This document shows positions 17,416-26,784 of a stretch of DNA of 64,000 bases, one piece after another. The stretch comes from Shewanella khirikhana (lineage in GTDB: Bacteria; Pseudomonadota; Gammaproteobacteria; Enterobacterales; Shewanellaceae), in NCBI RefSeq assembly GCF_003957745.1, contig NZ_CP020373.1, positions 2,170,001-2,234,000 of the forward strand, given 5' to 3'. Below the pieces are notes generated by a model. It was given only the letters and a program-made list of their open reading frames with translations, searched no databases and had not been told where the DNA came from. The position numbers and the translations under genes are program-made. Within the stretch, counting starts at the first letter, position 1; each line of letters begins with the position of its first letter.

Positions 17416-20400
17416 ATGACTGACTCAAACAAAGCTGCACTCGGGATCTCGGGCCGTATCGCCAGCGCCTTCCAGGCCAGTGCCATCACGCCACTGCTGG
17501 CGCTGCTGGCACTGCTTTTAGGCCTGTTTGCGGTAATGATCACCCCCAAAGAAGAAGAGCCACAAATCGATGTGACCTTCGCCGACGTCTTTATCCCCTT
17601 CCCCGGTGCCACTCCGGCGGAGGTGGAACATTTGGTGACCCTGCCTGCCGAGCAGGTTATCTCTGAAATCAAAGGTATAGACACCCTTTACTCATTCTCT
17701 CAGCCCGATGGCGCCCTGATCATTGCCATCTTTGAAGTTGGGGTAAAACGCAACGACGCCATAGTGGCGCTCTACAATCAGATTTATTCCAACCTCGACA
17801 AACTGCCCAGCGGCGCAGGCGTTGGTGAGCCATTAATCAAGCCCCGTGGCATTGATGACGTGCCCATTGTCAGCCTGACGCTGTGGTCAGAATCGAAACA
17901 GACAACCCCAGAACAACTGACTCATGTTGCCCGTGGGCTGGAAACCGAGCTTAAGCGCATTCCCGGCACCCGCGAGATCTACACCCTCGGACAACATGAG
18001 TTGGTTCTCAATGTGCGCATTGATCCGGCCGCCCTGTCGGCACATGGCCTCAGTTATGCCGATATTAATCAGGCGCTGATGGGCAACAATCAGATTTCCA
18101 TGCCCATGCCATTGGTGCAGGACAATCAGGAAATCAAGGTGCAAACCGGCCAGTTCCTGCGCAGTGTCGATGATGTGCGCGATCTGGTGGTGGCGGTCCG
18201 CAGCGGCGCCAGCGGCCACAGCGAGCCTGTGTATCTGGCGGATCTGGCCGAAGTGAGCCTGAAAAGCGACCTGCCCCGCGCCCAGGTGCAGCATGTAAAT
18301 AAAGACGGCAGCTATCCAGCGGTCACCATCGCCATTGGTAAACAAAGCGGCATGAACGCGGTGGACATTGCCGATGATGTGATTGCACGTCTGGCGGTGC
18401 TGGAAAACACCCTGCTGCCGGCCGATGTGCACGCCACTGTGTCGCGCAACTACGGTGAAACTGCCGCCGACAAATCAAATACGCTGATTTTTAAACTGAT
18501 TTTTGCTACTGCTGCCGTGGTGGTGCTGGTGCTCTTTACCATGGGGATGCGTGAAGCCCTGGTGGTGGGCATTGCGATTATCATCACCCTGGCGCTGACC
18601 TTGTTTGCCAGCTGGGCCTGGGGCTTTACCTTAAACCGGGTATCGCTGTTCGCGCTTATCTTCTCCATCGGCATTCTGGTAGATGACGCCATTGTGGTGG
18701 TGGAAAACATTCACCGCCATATGGCCATGGGTAAGACCTCGATGAAGGAGCTTATTCCGGTGGCCGTGGATGAAGTGGGCGGCCCGACAATTCTGGCGAC
18801 CTTCACCGTGATTGCCGCCCTGCTGCCGATGGCGTTTGTTTCCGGCCTGATGGGCCCTTATATGAGCCCAATTCCCATCAACGCCAGCATGGGTATGCTG
18901 ATTTCACTGGCGGTAGCCTTTGTGCTCACGCCCTGGCTCAGTCGCAAGCTGCTCAAATCCCATGAGCACCATGGTGAGTCAGCCAATGATGCCGGCGCCC
19001 ATGGCGGTGAAGATCCGCGCATGGTACGCCTGTTCACCCGCCTGATTGGCCCCTTCCTTGGCGGCGATGAAGGCCGCAAGGCACGCCTCGGTCTGGGGCT
19101 GGGAATTGTGGGGCTTATCATGGTTGCCGTGGCCCTGCCTGCGCTGCAGGCGGTGGTGCTCAAGATGTTGCCCTTTGACAACAAGTCAGAGTTCCAGGTG
19201 ATGGTGGACATGCCGGAGGGCACCACCTTTGAGGAAAACCTCAAGGTGCTGCACGCACTGGCTGATGAGCTTGCCAGCGTGGAAGAAGTGCAGCATATGC
19301 AGCTCTACGCAGGCACAGCCGCGCCGATGAACTTTAACGGCCTGGTGCGTCACTACTTCCTGCGCTCAAGCCCCGAACTTGGCGATATTCAGGTAAATCT
19401 GGTGGACAAGAAACACCGCAGCCGCGACAGCCACAGCATTGCGCTGGCGGTGCGTGGACCGCTGCAGGAGATTGGCCGCCGTTTCAATGCCAACGTCAAG
19501 GTGGTGGAAGTGCCCCCCGGCCCGCCGGTGTGGTCGCCGATTGTGGCCGAGGTTTACGGCCCGAATGAGCAGTTGCGTCAGGAAGCGGCCCGCAAGGTGT
19601 TGGGCGTATTTAAAACCACCGAAGATGTTGTCGATATGGACATCTTCCTGCCAGCCGCACAGCAAAAGTGGCAGGTACTTATCGATCGCAGCAAAGCCGC
19701 ACTCCTTGGGGTGCCCTATGGCTCGATTGTGGATCTGGTAGCCACCTCGGTGGGCGGCAAGGATGTGAGCGTACTGCACATCGACAATCGCTCCCGCCCG
19801 GTGCCTATCCGTTTGCAGCTTGAAGAAGCCAGCAAACTGGATCTGGATGCCATCATGGGCATGACGCTGCCCGGCAGCCGCGGTCAGGTAGCAGTATCTG
19901 AGTTGGTGACTATCCGTAAAGGGGTGATTGATGCGCCTATCATCCACAAAAACCTCATCCCTATGGTGATGGTGGTGGCGGATATGGCAGGCCCACTGGA
20001 CAGCCCACTCTACGGCATGTTCGAGATGGCCGGCACCATCACTGACAGCGAGGAGATGGGTTACGCCCAGCATTATGTGAATCGACCCTCAGGGCTGACC
20101 GAAGTGGCCGTGCTGTGGGATGGCGAGTGGAAAATCACCTACGAGACCTTCCGTGACATGGGTATCGCCTATGCGGTGGGCATGATAGCGATTTACCTGC
20201 TGGTGGTGGCTCAGTTCCGCTCCTATCTGGTGCCGCTCATCATCATGGCGCCCATTCCGCTGACCGTGATTGGGGTAATGCCAGGTCATGCTCTGCTTGG
20301 GGCGCAGTTCACCGCCACCTCCATGATTGGCATGATTGCGCTGGCGGGGATCATAGTGCGCAACTCGATTTTGCTGGTCGACTTTATCAATCAGGAAGTT

Positions 20401-20637
20401 GACCGCGGCGTGCCCTTTGCTCAGGCGGTTATCCACTCGGGCGCGGTGCGGGCTAAGCCCATCATGCTGACGGCGCTTGCCGCCATGATTGGTGCGCTGT
20501 TTATTCTGGACGATCCGATTTTCAACGGTCTGGCTATCAGTTTGATTTTCGGGATCTTTATATCAACCATTTTGACGCTGGTCGTCATCCCCGTGCTCTA
20601 TTATGCCTTTATGCGGCACGGCTATGAGACCCACTAA
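17416..20637 (+). CDS. RND family efflux pump, inner membrane permease
   Basis: A 1073-residue proton-driven RND transporter with two repeats, each a membrane group plus periplasmic loop. TM4 carries the proton-relay acids in ILVDDAIVVVENIHRH, and the second half has the AGIIVRNSILLVDF segment. A long charged insertion (HEHHGESANDAGAHGGEDPRM) sits on the cytoplasmic side between the halves. It lacks the methionine set of CusA-like metal pumps as far as I can judge. Substrate unknown. Following genes for a DUF2892 protein and a rhodanese suggest a link with sulfur or thiol chemistry (inference). Confidence 0.93.
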   Translation: MTDSNKAALGISGRIASAFQASAITPLLALLALLLGLFAVMITPKEEEPQIDVTFADVFIPFPGATPAEVEHLVTLPAEQVISEIKGIDTLYSFSQPDGALIIAIFEVGVKRNDAIVALYNQIYSNLDKLPSGAGVGEPLIKPRGIDDVPIVSLTLWSESKQTTPEQLTHVARGLETELKRIPGTREIYTLGQHELVLNVRIDPAALSAHGLSYADINQALMGNNQISMPMPLVQDNQEIKVQTGQFLRSVDDVRDLVVAVRSGASGHSEPVYLADLAEVSLKSDLPRAQVQHVNKDGSYPAVTIAIGKQSGMNAVDIADDVIARLAVLENTLLPADVHATVSRNYGETAADKSNTLIFKLIFATAAVVVLVLFTMGMREALVVGIAIIITLALTLFASWAWGFTLNRVSLFALIFSIGILVDDAIVVVENIHRHMAMGKTSMKELIPVAVDEVGGPTILATFTVIAALLPMAFVSGLMGPYMSPIPINASMGMLISLAVAFVLTPWLSRKLLKSHEHHGESANDAGAHGGEDPRMVRLFTRLIGPFLGGDEGRKARLGLGLGIVGLIMVAVALPALQAVVLKMLPFDNKSEFQVMVDMPEGTTFEENLKVLHALADELASVEEVQHMQLYAGTAAPMNFNGLVRHYFLRSSPELGDIQVNLVDKKHRSRDSHSIALAVRGPLQEIGRRFNANVKVVEVPPGPPVWSPIVAEVYGPNEQLRQEAARKVLGVFKTTEDVVDMDIFLPAAQQKWQVLIDRSKAALLGVPYGSIVDLVATSVGGKDVSVLHIDNRSRPVPIRLQLEEASKLDLDAIMGMTLPGSRGQVAVSELVTIRKGVIDAPIIHKNLIPMVMVVADMAGPLDSPLYGMFEMAGTITDSEEMGYAQHYVNRPSGLTEVAVLWDGEWKITYETFRDMGIAYAVGMIAIYLLVVAQFRSYLVPLIIMAPIPLTVIGVMPGHALLGAQFTATSMIGMIALAGIIVRNSILLVDFINQEVDRGVPFAQAVIHSGAVRAKPIMLTALAAMIGALFILDDPIFNGLAISLIFGIFISTILTLVVIPVLYYAFMRHGYETH

Positions 20638-20661
20638 TCACTGCTATTGGGAGAAGAAATT

Positions 20662-20877
20662 ATGTCACTCGAACGTTCTATCATGGCTTTTGCCGGTTTT
20701 ATGGTGCTCTTGTCACTGGCCCTCACCGCCTGGGTGAACCACAATTTTGTCTGGCTTACCGTGTTTGTCGGCGCTAATCTGTTCCAAAGTGCCTTTACCG
20801 GATTCTGCCCCGCTGCCATGTTGATGCGCAAAATGGGGGTAAAATCGGAGGCTGAGCTTTGTAAGCTCAAACAATAG
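20662..20877 (+). CDS. DUF2892 (YgaP-type) membrane protein
   Basis: A 71-residue protein with two hydrophobic segments (IMAFAGFMVLLSLALTAWV and FVWLTVFVGANLFQSAF) and the FCPAAMLMRKMG motif typical of DUF2892, the membrane half of E. coli YgaP. I start at the ATG preceded by GGGAGAAG; an earlier TTG would add five residues. It lies 24 nt after the RND pump. In YgaP this domain is fused to a rhodanese; here the rhodanese is the next gene, separate and with a signal peptide. Confidence 0.85.
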   Translation: MSLERSIMAFAGFMVLLSLALTAWVNHNFVWLTVFVGANLFQSAFTGFCPAAMLMRKMGVKSEAELCKLKQ

Positions 20878-20911
20878 GCGCAAAAACTCAAATAATAATC
20901 AAGGAGATACC

Positions 20912-21298
20912 GTGAAGATACTGGCCAAAATCTGGCATATTGCCCTGCTGACTGCCACCTTACTTGTGGCGTCAAATACTGCTGTGGCAGCTGATAAAGA
21001 CCCCCAGGCCGCCTGGGAGCGTATTCATCAGGGTGCCATGGTAGTGGATGTGCGCACGCCGGATGAGTTTGCCGCCGGACACCTCGAAGGCGCCATTAAC
21101 ATCCCCTTCGAGCAGATCAGCGCCGAATTTGCCGCCCGCGGTATCGCCAAAGACACTCAGGTCGTACTCTACTGTCGCAGCGGCCGCCGCAGCGGTGTTG
21201 CCAACGACGCCCTGATAGCCGACGGTTACAGCAATACATACAACGGCGGAGCCTATGAAACACTGGCTTCGACTGAAAGCGCCGCCAAATCCAAATAA
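20912..21298 (+). CDS. Periplasmic rhodanese-like protein
   Basis: A 128-residue single rhodanese domain with an N-terminal signal peptide (IWHIALLTATLLVASNTAVAA). The catalytic loop is LYCRSGRRSG, with an intact Cys and the CRSGRR form common in PspE-like enzymes. Translation begins at GTG after a good AAGGAGAT site. Last gene of the RND operon, 34 nt behind the DUF2892 gene. It likely moves sulfane sulfur between thiols in the periplasm (family knowledge); its link to the pump is inferred from gene order. Confidence 0.9.
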   Translation: MKILAKIWHIALLTATLLVASNTAVAADKDPQAAWERIHQGAMVVDVRTPDEFAAGHLEGAINIPFEQISAEFAARGIAKDTQVVLYCRSGRRSGVANDALIADGYSNTYNGGAYETLASTESAAKSK

Positions 21299-21315
21299 TG
21301 GACAGGCGACGATTC

Positions 21316-21342
21316 AAAAAGGCACCTTTGGGTGCCTTTTTT
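21316..21342 (+). terminator. Intrinsic terminator after the RND-rhodanese operon
   Basis: Hairpin AAAAAGGCACC / GGTGCCTTTTTT around TTTG. Confidence 0.85.
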
Positions 21343-21826
21343 GTTGCATAAATGAAAATACGCAGGCCGCACAGCAAGCGGTATCCGATTGACTCAGCCA
21401 TAAAAATGGCGCTTTTATGCAGTTTTACGCATCCAGCACTATAAAACACCATTGAACCACAAGCATTCGCATAACTTATTCCCAATAAGAATAAGAGAAA
21501 TAAATCTTTAATAATTTTAATGCTATAGCTGAAACACCTCTGCTGCAGTGCCTTTCTGACCTCGATACAAGACTCATTCAGTCCCGCGAATAATGATTCA
21601 CATCCATAAGGCAAACTTGAATATGACCGGCCTAATGTGAATATAAATTCAAACAACAGCTCTGACCTGTATCATAGCTGCAACACGCCATTCCGTTTAC
21701 ATGTCATTTACAACTGTGTCACCGCTGGATACATTCACTGCCGAAAAACGGATTTTTTCGCAGTTATACCGAACGGACGCTTAATAACAACGATATGTTC
21801 TGCCTCTTGCAACACGGAAGACGAGT
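21343..21826. other. Gene-free AT-rich region upstream of the secreted protease
   Basis: About 480 nt, markedly more AT-rich than the flanks, with no convincing ORF. It presumably carries the promoter and control sites of the subtilase. I see no clear operator. A 99-codon ORF entering the protease gene in another frame has no family features. Confidence 0.6.
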
Positions 21827-24241
21827 ATGACAAGCAAAAACACAAAAACTTTCGCCCTGGGTTTATCAACCCTGGCACTGGCTATTTCAGCCGGTGTCCA
21901 CGCAGCTCCTGCCAACGGCATGTTTGCCGATGGTGATCACACACCTCTGCCAAAGCGTTATGTGGTTAAGTTCAAAAATAACGCCGCCGCCGAACTGTTC
22001 AGCGCCCAAGACAGCATCAACAGCATGCAGTACCAGCCACGTACCCACGAGGTATTTGGCCATCACCGCGCCCTGAACGCTGCCAGCGCCAAAGAAATGA
22101 AGCGTATTGGCCGCAGCAACGCTTATACAGTGAAGCTGGACAATCAGGGCATCAAGGCCCTGCGCGCCCGTGCCGACGTTGAATTTGTTGAAGAAGACGT
22201 ACCACGTCGCCTGCTGTCTGAAACCACGCCATGGGGTCAAACCTTCGTGGGCGCCACCCAGCTGGCAGACAACTTAAGCGGCAACCGCACCATCTGTATC
22301 ATCGACTCAGGTTACGATCGTGGTCACCCTGATCTGTCCGGCAACAATGTTACCGGAACCAACAACTCAGGCACTGGCAACTGGTTTGAGCCTGGCAACA
22401 ACAATGCCCACGGCACTCACGTTGCCGGTACCATTGCCGCCATCGCCAACGGCGAAGGCGTGGTGGGTGTACTGCCTAACCGCAACGCCAACATCCACGT
22501 AATCAAGGTATTCAACGAGTCTGGCTGGGGCTACTCATCCGGTCTGGTCAGCGCCATCGACACCTGTGTTGCCAACGGTGCCAACGTGGTTTCCATGTCG
22601 CTGGGCGGCGCAAGCTCCAGCACCACTGAGCGTAATGCCCTTGCCGCTCACTACAACAACGGCGTACTGCTGATTGCCGCTGCCGGTAACGATGGCGACA
22701 ACACCCACAGCTACCCAGCGTCCTACGACAGCGTAGTGTCTGTTGCCGCAGTGGACAGCACCAAGCACCATGCAGCCTTCTCCCAGTACACCAATCAGGT
22801 GGAAGTCTCTGGTCCCGGTGAAGCCATTCTGTCTACCGTGACCCGCGGCGAAGGCCGTCTGGCTGATATCGTTATCGGCGGCCAGTCTTACTTCGACAAC
22901 GGCGTTGTTCCGCACAACCGTTTGGTGAAATCTGGTACCAGCTATGCGCCAGCCCCAATCAACGGTACTGTGACTGCCACTCTGGCCGAATGTAGCGTGT
23001 CAGGCGGCGTATTCAACTGCGGTAACATGACCGGCAAAGTGTGTCTGGTTGAGCGTATCGGCAACCAGGGTTCAAGCTATCCTGAAATCAACGCAGCCAA
23101 AGCCTGTCAAAACGCCGGTGCCTCTGCCACCATCGTTTACTCAAACAGCGACCTGCCAGGCCTGCAAAACCCCTTCGTGGTTGATACCAACAGCGAGCTG
23201 ACCAAGGTGTCTGTATCGGTTGACCGTGCCACCGGTCTGGCGCTGCGTGGCCGTGTAGGCTCTTCTGTTACCGTTTCCAACGAAGGCGGAAAAGACTACG
23301 AGTACTACAACGGTACTTCTATGGCGACCCCACACGTGTCCGGCGTAGCGACTCTGGTGTGGAGCTATCACCCAGAGTGTAGCGCCGCTCAGGTGCGTGC
23401 TGCCCTGCGTGCGACTGCTGAAGATCTGGATGTAGCCGGCCGTGACGACAGAACCGGTTACGGTCTGGTGGATGCTGTGGCTGCCAAAGAGTATCTGGAC
23501 GCTTCCTGTGACGGCCCAACCAATGGCGGTGGCGGAAATGGTGGCTCAGATGCTGAAATGACCAATGGCGTAGCCAAGTCCAACCTCAGCGGTGCCAAAG
23601 CTGAAGAACTGCACTTCTACATCGACGTACCCGCCGGTGCCACTGATCTGAACTTCGCCATGAGCGGTGGCAGCGGTGATGCCGACCTGTACGTTCAGTA
23701 CGGCGCAGCGCCAACCACCAGCAGCTACGACTGCCGTCCATGGAAAGGTGGCAACACCGAGTCTTGCCCAATCGCCAACGCCCAGGCAGGTACTTACTAT
23801 GTGATGGTTCAGGGTTACAGCGCCTTCAGCGGTGTGAACCTGGTTGCCAGCTACACCGACAACAATGGTGGCGGCAATGGCGGTGGTACCACAGGTCCTG
23901 TGAGCTACACCAACACCGACAACTACAACATTCCTGACAACAGCACCGCCGGGATCACCAGCCCAATCAACGTGACCCGCACAGGTGACTCAGGCACTGT
24001 GACCGTGGAAGTGAACATCGTTCATACCTACATCGGTGATCTGCAGGTTGAGTTGATTGCCCCCAATGGCCAGGTTGCCGTGCTGCACGACAACACAGGC
24101 TCAGGCACTGACAACATCAACAAGACCTACACAGTGAACACCTCAGGTATCGAGTCTCAGGGTACCTGGAAGCTGAAGGCTGTTGACAGCGCCCGCCGCG
24201 ACACCGGCTATATCGATTCCTGGACCCTGTCTTTCCAGTAA
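21827..24241 (+). CDS. Secreted S8 (subtilisin-like) serine peptidase with PPC and P domains
   Basis: An 804-residue extracellular protease. It has a signal peptide (about 1-27) and an I9-type propeptide (about 43-128). The S8 catalytic domain has Asp160 (IIDSGYD), His195 (NAHGTHVAG), oxyanion Asn288 (AAGND) and Ser498 (NGTSMATPH). A PA-type insert sits between Asn288 and Ser498. After Gly-rich linkers come a PPC domain (about 575-678) and a proprotein convertase P domain (about 692-804), usually trimmed during maturation. It is probably secreted by type II secretion (inference). Monocistronic, with its own terminator. Confidence 0.94.
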   Translation: MTSKNTKTFALGLSTLALAISAGVHAAPANGMFADGDHTPLPKRYVVKFKNNAAAELFSAQDSINSMQYQPRTHEVFGHHRALNAASAKEMKRIGRSNAYTVKLDNQGIKALRARADVEFVEEDVPRRLLSETTPWGQTFVGATQLADNLSGNRTICIIDSGYDRGHPDLSGNNVTGTNNSGTGNWFEPGNNNAHGTHVAGTIAAIANGEGVVGVLPNRNANIHVIKVFNESGWGYSSGLVSAIDTCVANGANVVSMSLGGASSSTTERNALAAHYNNGVLLIAAAGNDGDNTHSYPASYDSVVSVAAVDSTKHHAAFSQYTNQVEVSGPGEAILSTVTRGEGRLADIVIGGQSYFDNGVVPHNRLVKSGTSYAPAPINGTVTATLAECSVSGGVFNCGNMTGKVCLVERIGNQGSSYPEINAAKACQNAGASATIVYSNSDLPGLQNPFVVDTNSELTKVSVSVDRATGLALRGRVGSSVTVSNEGGKDYEYYNGTSMATPHVSGVATLVWSYHPECSAAQVRAALRATAEDLDVAGRDDRTGYGLVDAVAAKEYLDASCDGPTNGGGGNGGSDAEMTNGVAKSNLSGAKAEELHFYIDVPAGATDLNFAMSGGSGDADLYVQYGAAPTTSSYDCRPWKGGNTESCPIANAQAGTYYVMVQGYSAFSGVNLVASYTDNNGGGNGGGTTGPVSYTNTDNYNIPDNSTAGITSPINVTRTGDSGTVTVEVNIVHTYIGDLQVELIAPNGQVAVLHDNTGSGTDNINKTYTVNTSGIESQGTWKLKAVDSARRDTGYIDSWTLSFQ

Positions 24242-24256
24242 TCTGTTAACCCATAG

Positions 24257-24283
24257 AAAAAGGAGCCATTGGGCTCCTTTTTT
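24257..24283 (+). terminator. Intrinsic terminator after the S8 protease
   Basis: Hairpin AAAAAGGAGCC / GGCTCCTTTTTT around ATTG. Confidence 0.85.
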
Positions 24284-24345
24284 ATTTACTTGAATGGCTT
24301 AGATTTCTGCTAAAGGCTTGGCTTTACGCCAATGGCTTAAATGCG

Positions 24346-24888
24346 TTAATCCAAGCTCCAGGATTTAAGCAGCTTTGGCTGCAAACTCATACCCAGCAGA
24401 CCGTTTGAAATAAGCAAACTGCCTTCTTCATCAATGGTGATGGCAAGGTGCATACCCCGCTCGACAAAGGGCAACATCGCATCAAGCTGCTGGTTGTCAA
24501 AGGCAAGCACCTGGAGTTGGCCAATGCGGGTATATTTCCCCTGATGCTGCTTCCACCACAATGCCAAATCCTGACCGCCGTAAGCACACACCAGTACCCT
24601 GTCAGCGCGGTGGCAGGCGCGTTTGATACGCTTTTCATCAGCAAGGCCAAACTCCACCCACAGGCGGTACTGACCATCGAGTCCCGGCTCACACAGCTCT
24701 GGTTCATCCTGATTGCAAAGCTCACCGACAAATTTAAGCGTGGGCGATGCATTCAAGGCAAAGGCGATAAGCCGCTGCTCGGTTTCGGACGGGTGGCGGG
24801 CCACCGTGAGCTTATGCTCGGCCACATAGCTGCGGCCAAGGTCGGTAATGGACAGGGTAAGCTTGTGAATATCGGATTTGAGCGTCAT
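24346..24888 (-). CDS. yaeQ: YaeQ family protein
   Basis: A 180-residue homologue of E. coli YaeQ (181 residues), recognised from LTVARHPSETEQRLIAFAL, LWVEFGLADEKRIKRAC and LALWWKQHQGK. YaeQ has a fold related to PD-(D/E)XK nucleases; its role is not established. I start at the ATG 17 nt after the siroheme gene stop; a longer frame begins inside that gene. It is the last gene of a minus-strand group with the siroheme enzyme and a rhodanese. Confidence 0.9.
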   Translation of the reverse strand: MTLKSDIHKLTLSITDLGRSYVAEHKLTVARHPSETEQRLIAFALNASPTLKFVGELCNQDEPELCEPGLDGQYRLWVEFGLADEKRIKRACHRADRVLVCAYGGQDLALWWKQHQGKYTRIGQLQVLAFDNQQLDAMLPFVERGMHLAITIDEEGSLLISNGLLGMSLQPKLLKSWSLD

Positions 24889-24905
24889 CAGCTCTGCGCC
24901 GCGCG

Positions 24906-25817
24906 TTAAAGCGCACCGGCCCTCAAATGCCTGGCCTGGGGGAAATGCGCCCGCAGCGCCTTGATGTCGGCTGCAGCGGCATACACCAGCACCCGCTTGC
25001 CGCTCGCAAGCCAATGCTCGAGCTCACCGATGGCAGGTTGGGCAGCGCGGTCTGCGTCGCGGCGCAGCAGCTCATTGAGCTCCATCGGCACAGTTAAGTT
25101 GCTGGCGATGCAATCGAGGCGCTGCAACATCGCCATAGCGGCAATTGGCAGCAGCCGTGGCGAAGTGTCTTCATCAATCAGCAAAAGCTCACCCTGCGCG
25201 GCTATGTTCTCAAACGCATCGTCGAAATGATCCTGGGTGTTGCCGTCAAATCTGTCGCCATTGAGGGTAAAAAAACGCTCCCAAAAGCGGCGCCGCTCCG
25301 GCACGCTGTCAAGGCGGTTTTGCACCTGCACCCGCCGCTCGGCAATAAAATCAAACAGCGGTGCCAGCGAGGGGGGCAACCAGGCTTCGAGCCGGGCACG
25401 GATATCCCGGGCAAACACAGGCGCGGCGCCGGCGGTGCTGATAGCCACGACCAGTCGGCCCCGATCGACGATAGAGGGTGTTATAAAGCGGCAATGGGCA
25501 GGATTATCCACAACATTGGCCAGAATACCTCGGCTGCGGGCGACCGCCGCCAAACGCACATTAAGCGCCTCATCGTTGGTGGCAAGGTAAGCAAGCTGCA
25601 CGTCACGGATATCCTCGTCGGTAACAGCCCGTTCGCTGAGATCAATTTTACCGGCGGCTCCGATTGCCCTCACCTCATCACAGGCCTCAAGGGCAATCAC
25701 CCTGACCCTGGCATAGGTTCGGCACAAAAGCTCAAGCTTGCGGGCGGCCACATCGCCGCCGCCCACCACCAGTACCGGTAACTCGTGGGTATCAATAAAA
25801 AGCGGAAAATACTGCAT
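24906..25817 (-). CDS. Siroheme synthase, Met8-type (precorrin-2 dehydrogenase / sirohydrochlorin ferrochelatase)
   Basis: A 303-residue protein matching the N-terminal half of CysG: NAD-binding VVGGGDVAARKLELL near residues 16-31, DNPAHCRFITPSIVDRGRLVVAISTAGAAPVFAR in the dimerisation part, then a longer C-terminal region. The uroporphyrinogen methyltransferase half of CysG is absent. It oxidises precorrin-2 and inserts iron to make siroheme for sulfite and nitrite reductases. The rhodanese gene precedes it by 8 nt. The last about 100 residues are not of the CysG methylase type, and I cannot assign them. Confidence 0.88.
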   Translation of the reverse strand: MQYFPLFIDTHELPVLVVGGGDVAARKLELLCRTYARVRVIALEACDEVRAIGAAGKIDLSERAVTDEDIRDVQLAYLATNDEALNVRLAAVARSRGILANVVDNPAHCRFITPSIVDRGRLVVAISTAGAAPVFARDIRARLEAWLPPSLAPLFDFIAERRVQVQNRLDSVPERRRFWERFFTLNGDRFDGNTQDHFDDAFENIAAQGELLLIDEDTSPRLLPIAAMAMLQRLDCIASNLTVPMELNELLRRDADRAAQPAIGELEHWLASGKRVLVYAAAADIKALRAHFPQARHLRAGAL

Positions 25818-25825
25818 GACAGGCC

Positions 25826-26185
25826 CTATTCGTTGACCAGCGGCAGGTTGCGCGCCACCCAGGCCTTGTAGCCGCCAATGAGTGACGCCACCCGGGTGTA
25901 GCCCATCAGCTGCAGGTTATAACAGGCCAGTGCCGAGCGGTAACCGCCACCGCAGTAAAGCAGTAACGGGGTATCTTTATCAGGGAAACGGGTTTCGACG
26001 TCCCGCTCCAGAATGCCGCGGCCCAAATGCTTTGCGCCGGGGAGATGATTGACCAGCCATTCATGATCTTCGCGCACATCGAGCAGCTGCCAGCTGTCGT
26101 CGGCCTGATAGTCTTCGATGGAAAGCTCGGTCACCTTGGGAAGCACAGACTCAACCAAGGCAAGAAATCCTGGATTATGCTGCAT
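25826..26185 (-). CDS. Rhodanese-like protein (cytoplasmic)
   Basis: A 119-residue single rhodanese domain without signal peptide. The active-site loop is LLYCGGGYRSALAC, with the nucleophilic Cys present. The ATG chosen follows AAGGAATTCAAA; a longer frame to 26242 lacks a ribosome site. It lies 8 nt upstream of the siroheme synthase gene, so a role in sulfur handling linked to siroheme-dependent sulfur assimilation is plausible (inference). It is distinct from the periplasmic rhodanese of the RND operon. Confidence 0.88.
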   Translation of the reverse strand: MQHNPGFLALVESVLPKVTELSIEDYQADDSWQLLDVREDHEWLVNHLPGAKHLGRGILERDVETRFPDKDTPLLLYCGGGYRSALACYNLQLMGYTRVASLIGGYKAWVARNLPLVNE

Positions 26186-26259
26186 TTTGAATTCCTTATG
26201 ATGCTGTTTGCGTCCAGTGTAGTGTGACGCCAAGCGCTTCACAAGTCAGCATAATTCCA

Positions 26260-26577
26260 TCAGTTGTGGGCTTCGCTGCGCTCGGCACTGCATTGCCAAC
26301 AGAGCTCGAAGCTGTCTTCGTTCATCTCATGGCAGTTGATGCATTGCCATTGGGGTCGGTCGCAGGCAAGGCTTTCGAGCTGACTCTGGGCCTTTTTAAG
26401 CTCGGACTCGTTCACCCACAGCTCGACATTCTGCAGATCCACCGGCAATTCACCCACGCCGCCAAGGAGCGCTTCGCCCCTAAGCTCCACCTGAATGCCA
26501 CAAGCCTGCAGTAATCCCTTCCAGGTATGCGCCTGCAGCAAGTTGCCACCGGCCAGCAAACATTTTCTTTCTTCCAT
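26260..26577 (-). CDS. DUF2007 domain protein with C-terminal zinc ribbon
   Basis: A 105-residue protein. Residues 1 to about 72 form a DUF2007 domain (KCLLAGGNLLQAHTWKGLLQACGIQVELRGE), a small ACT-like fold called putative signal transducing. Residues about 76-98 hold a RanBP2-type zinc ribbon with two CxxC pairs (WQCINCHEM, then LCWQCSAE). A good AGGAAAG ribosome site precedes the ATG. Partner and ligand are unknown. It sits 74 nt upstream of the rhodanese gene and may share its transcript. Confidence 0.8.
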   Translation of the reverse strand: MEERKCLLAGGNLLQAHTWKGLLQACGIQVELRGEALLGGVGELPVDLQNVELWVNESELKKAQSQLESLACDRPQWQCINCHEMNEDSFELCWQCSAERSEAHN

Positions 26578-26741
26578 CGGACTTTCCTACAACCACTGCT
26601 GTCTCTTGTAATTGTCGCCCGCCGCGCTGCGGCCGGGGTCAGCCCATGCTAACGGCAAACTGCTTGAAAATCGAGCGCTGAAAATGTGTCATTGTTAACA
26701 TTTTTAAAACATGCTGTTCGGTGTCGGCAAAAGTCAGCCAT

Positions 26742-26768
26742 AAAAAAACCACCCCTAAGGGTGGTCTT
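26742..26768 (-). terminator. Intrinsic terminator after secF
   Basis: On the minus strand, ACCACCC / GGGTGGT around a TTAG-like loop is followed by a T-run. It lies 17 nt past the secF stop. Confidence 0.8.
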
Positions 26769-26784
26769 TCACAGGACATCAGCC

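Noticed and set aside
21637..21936. 99-codon ORF running into the S8 protease gene
   Set aside because: No ribosome site or domain; the overlapping protease frame has clear signal peptide and propeptide.
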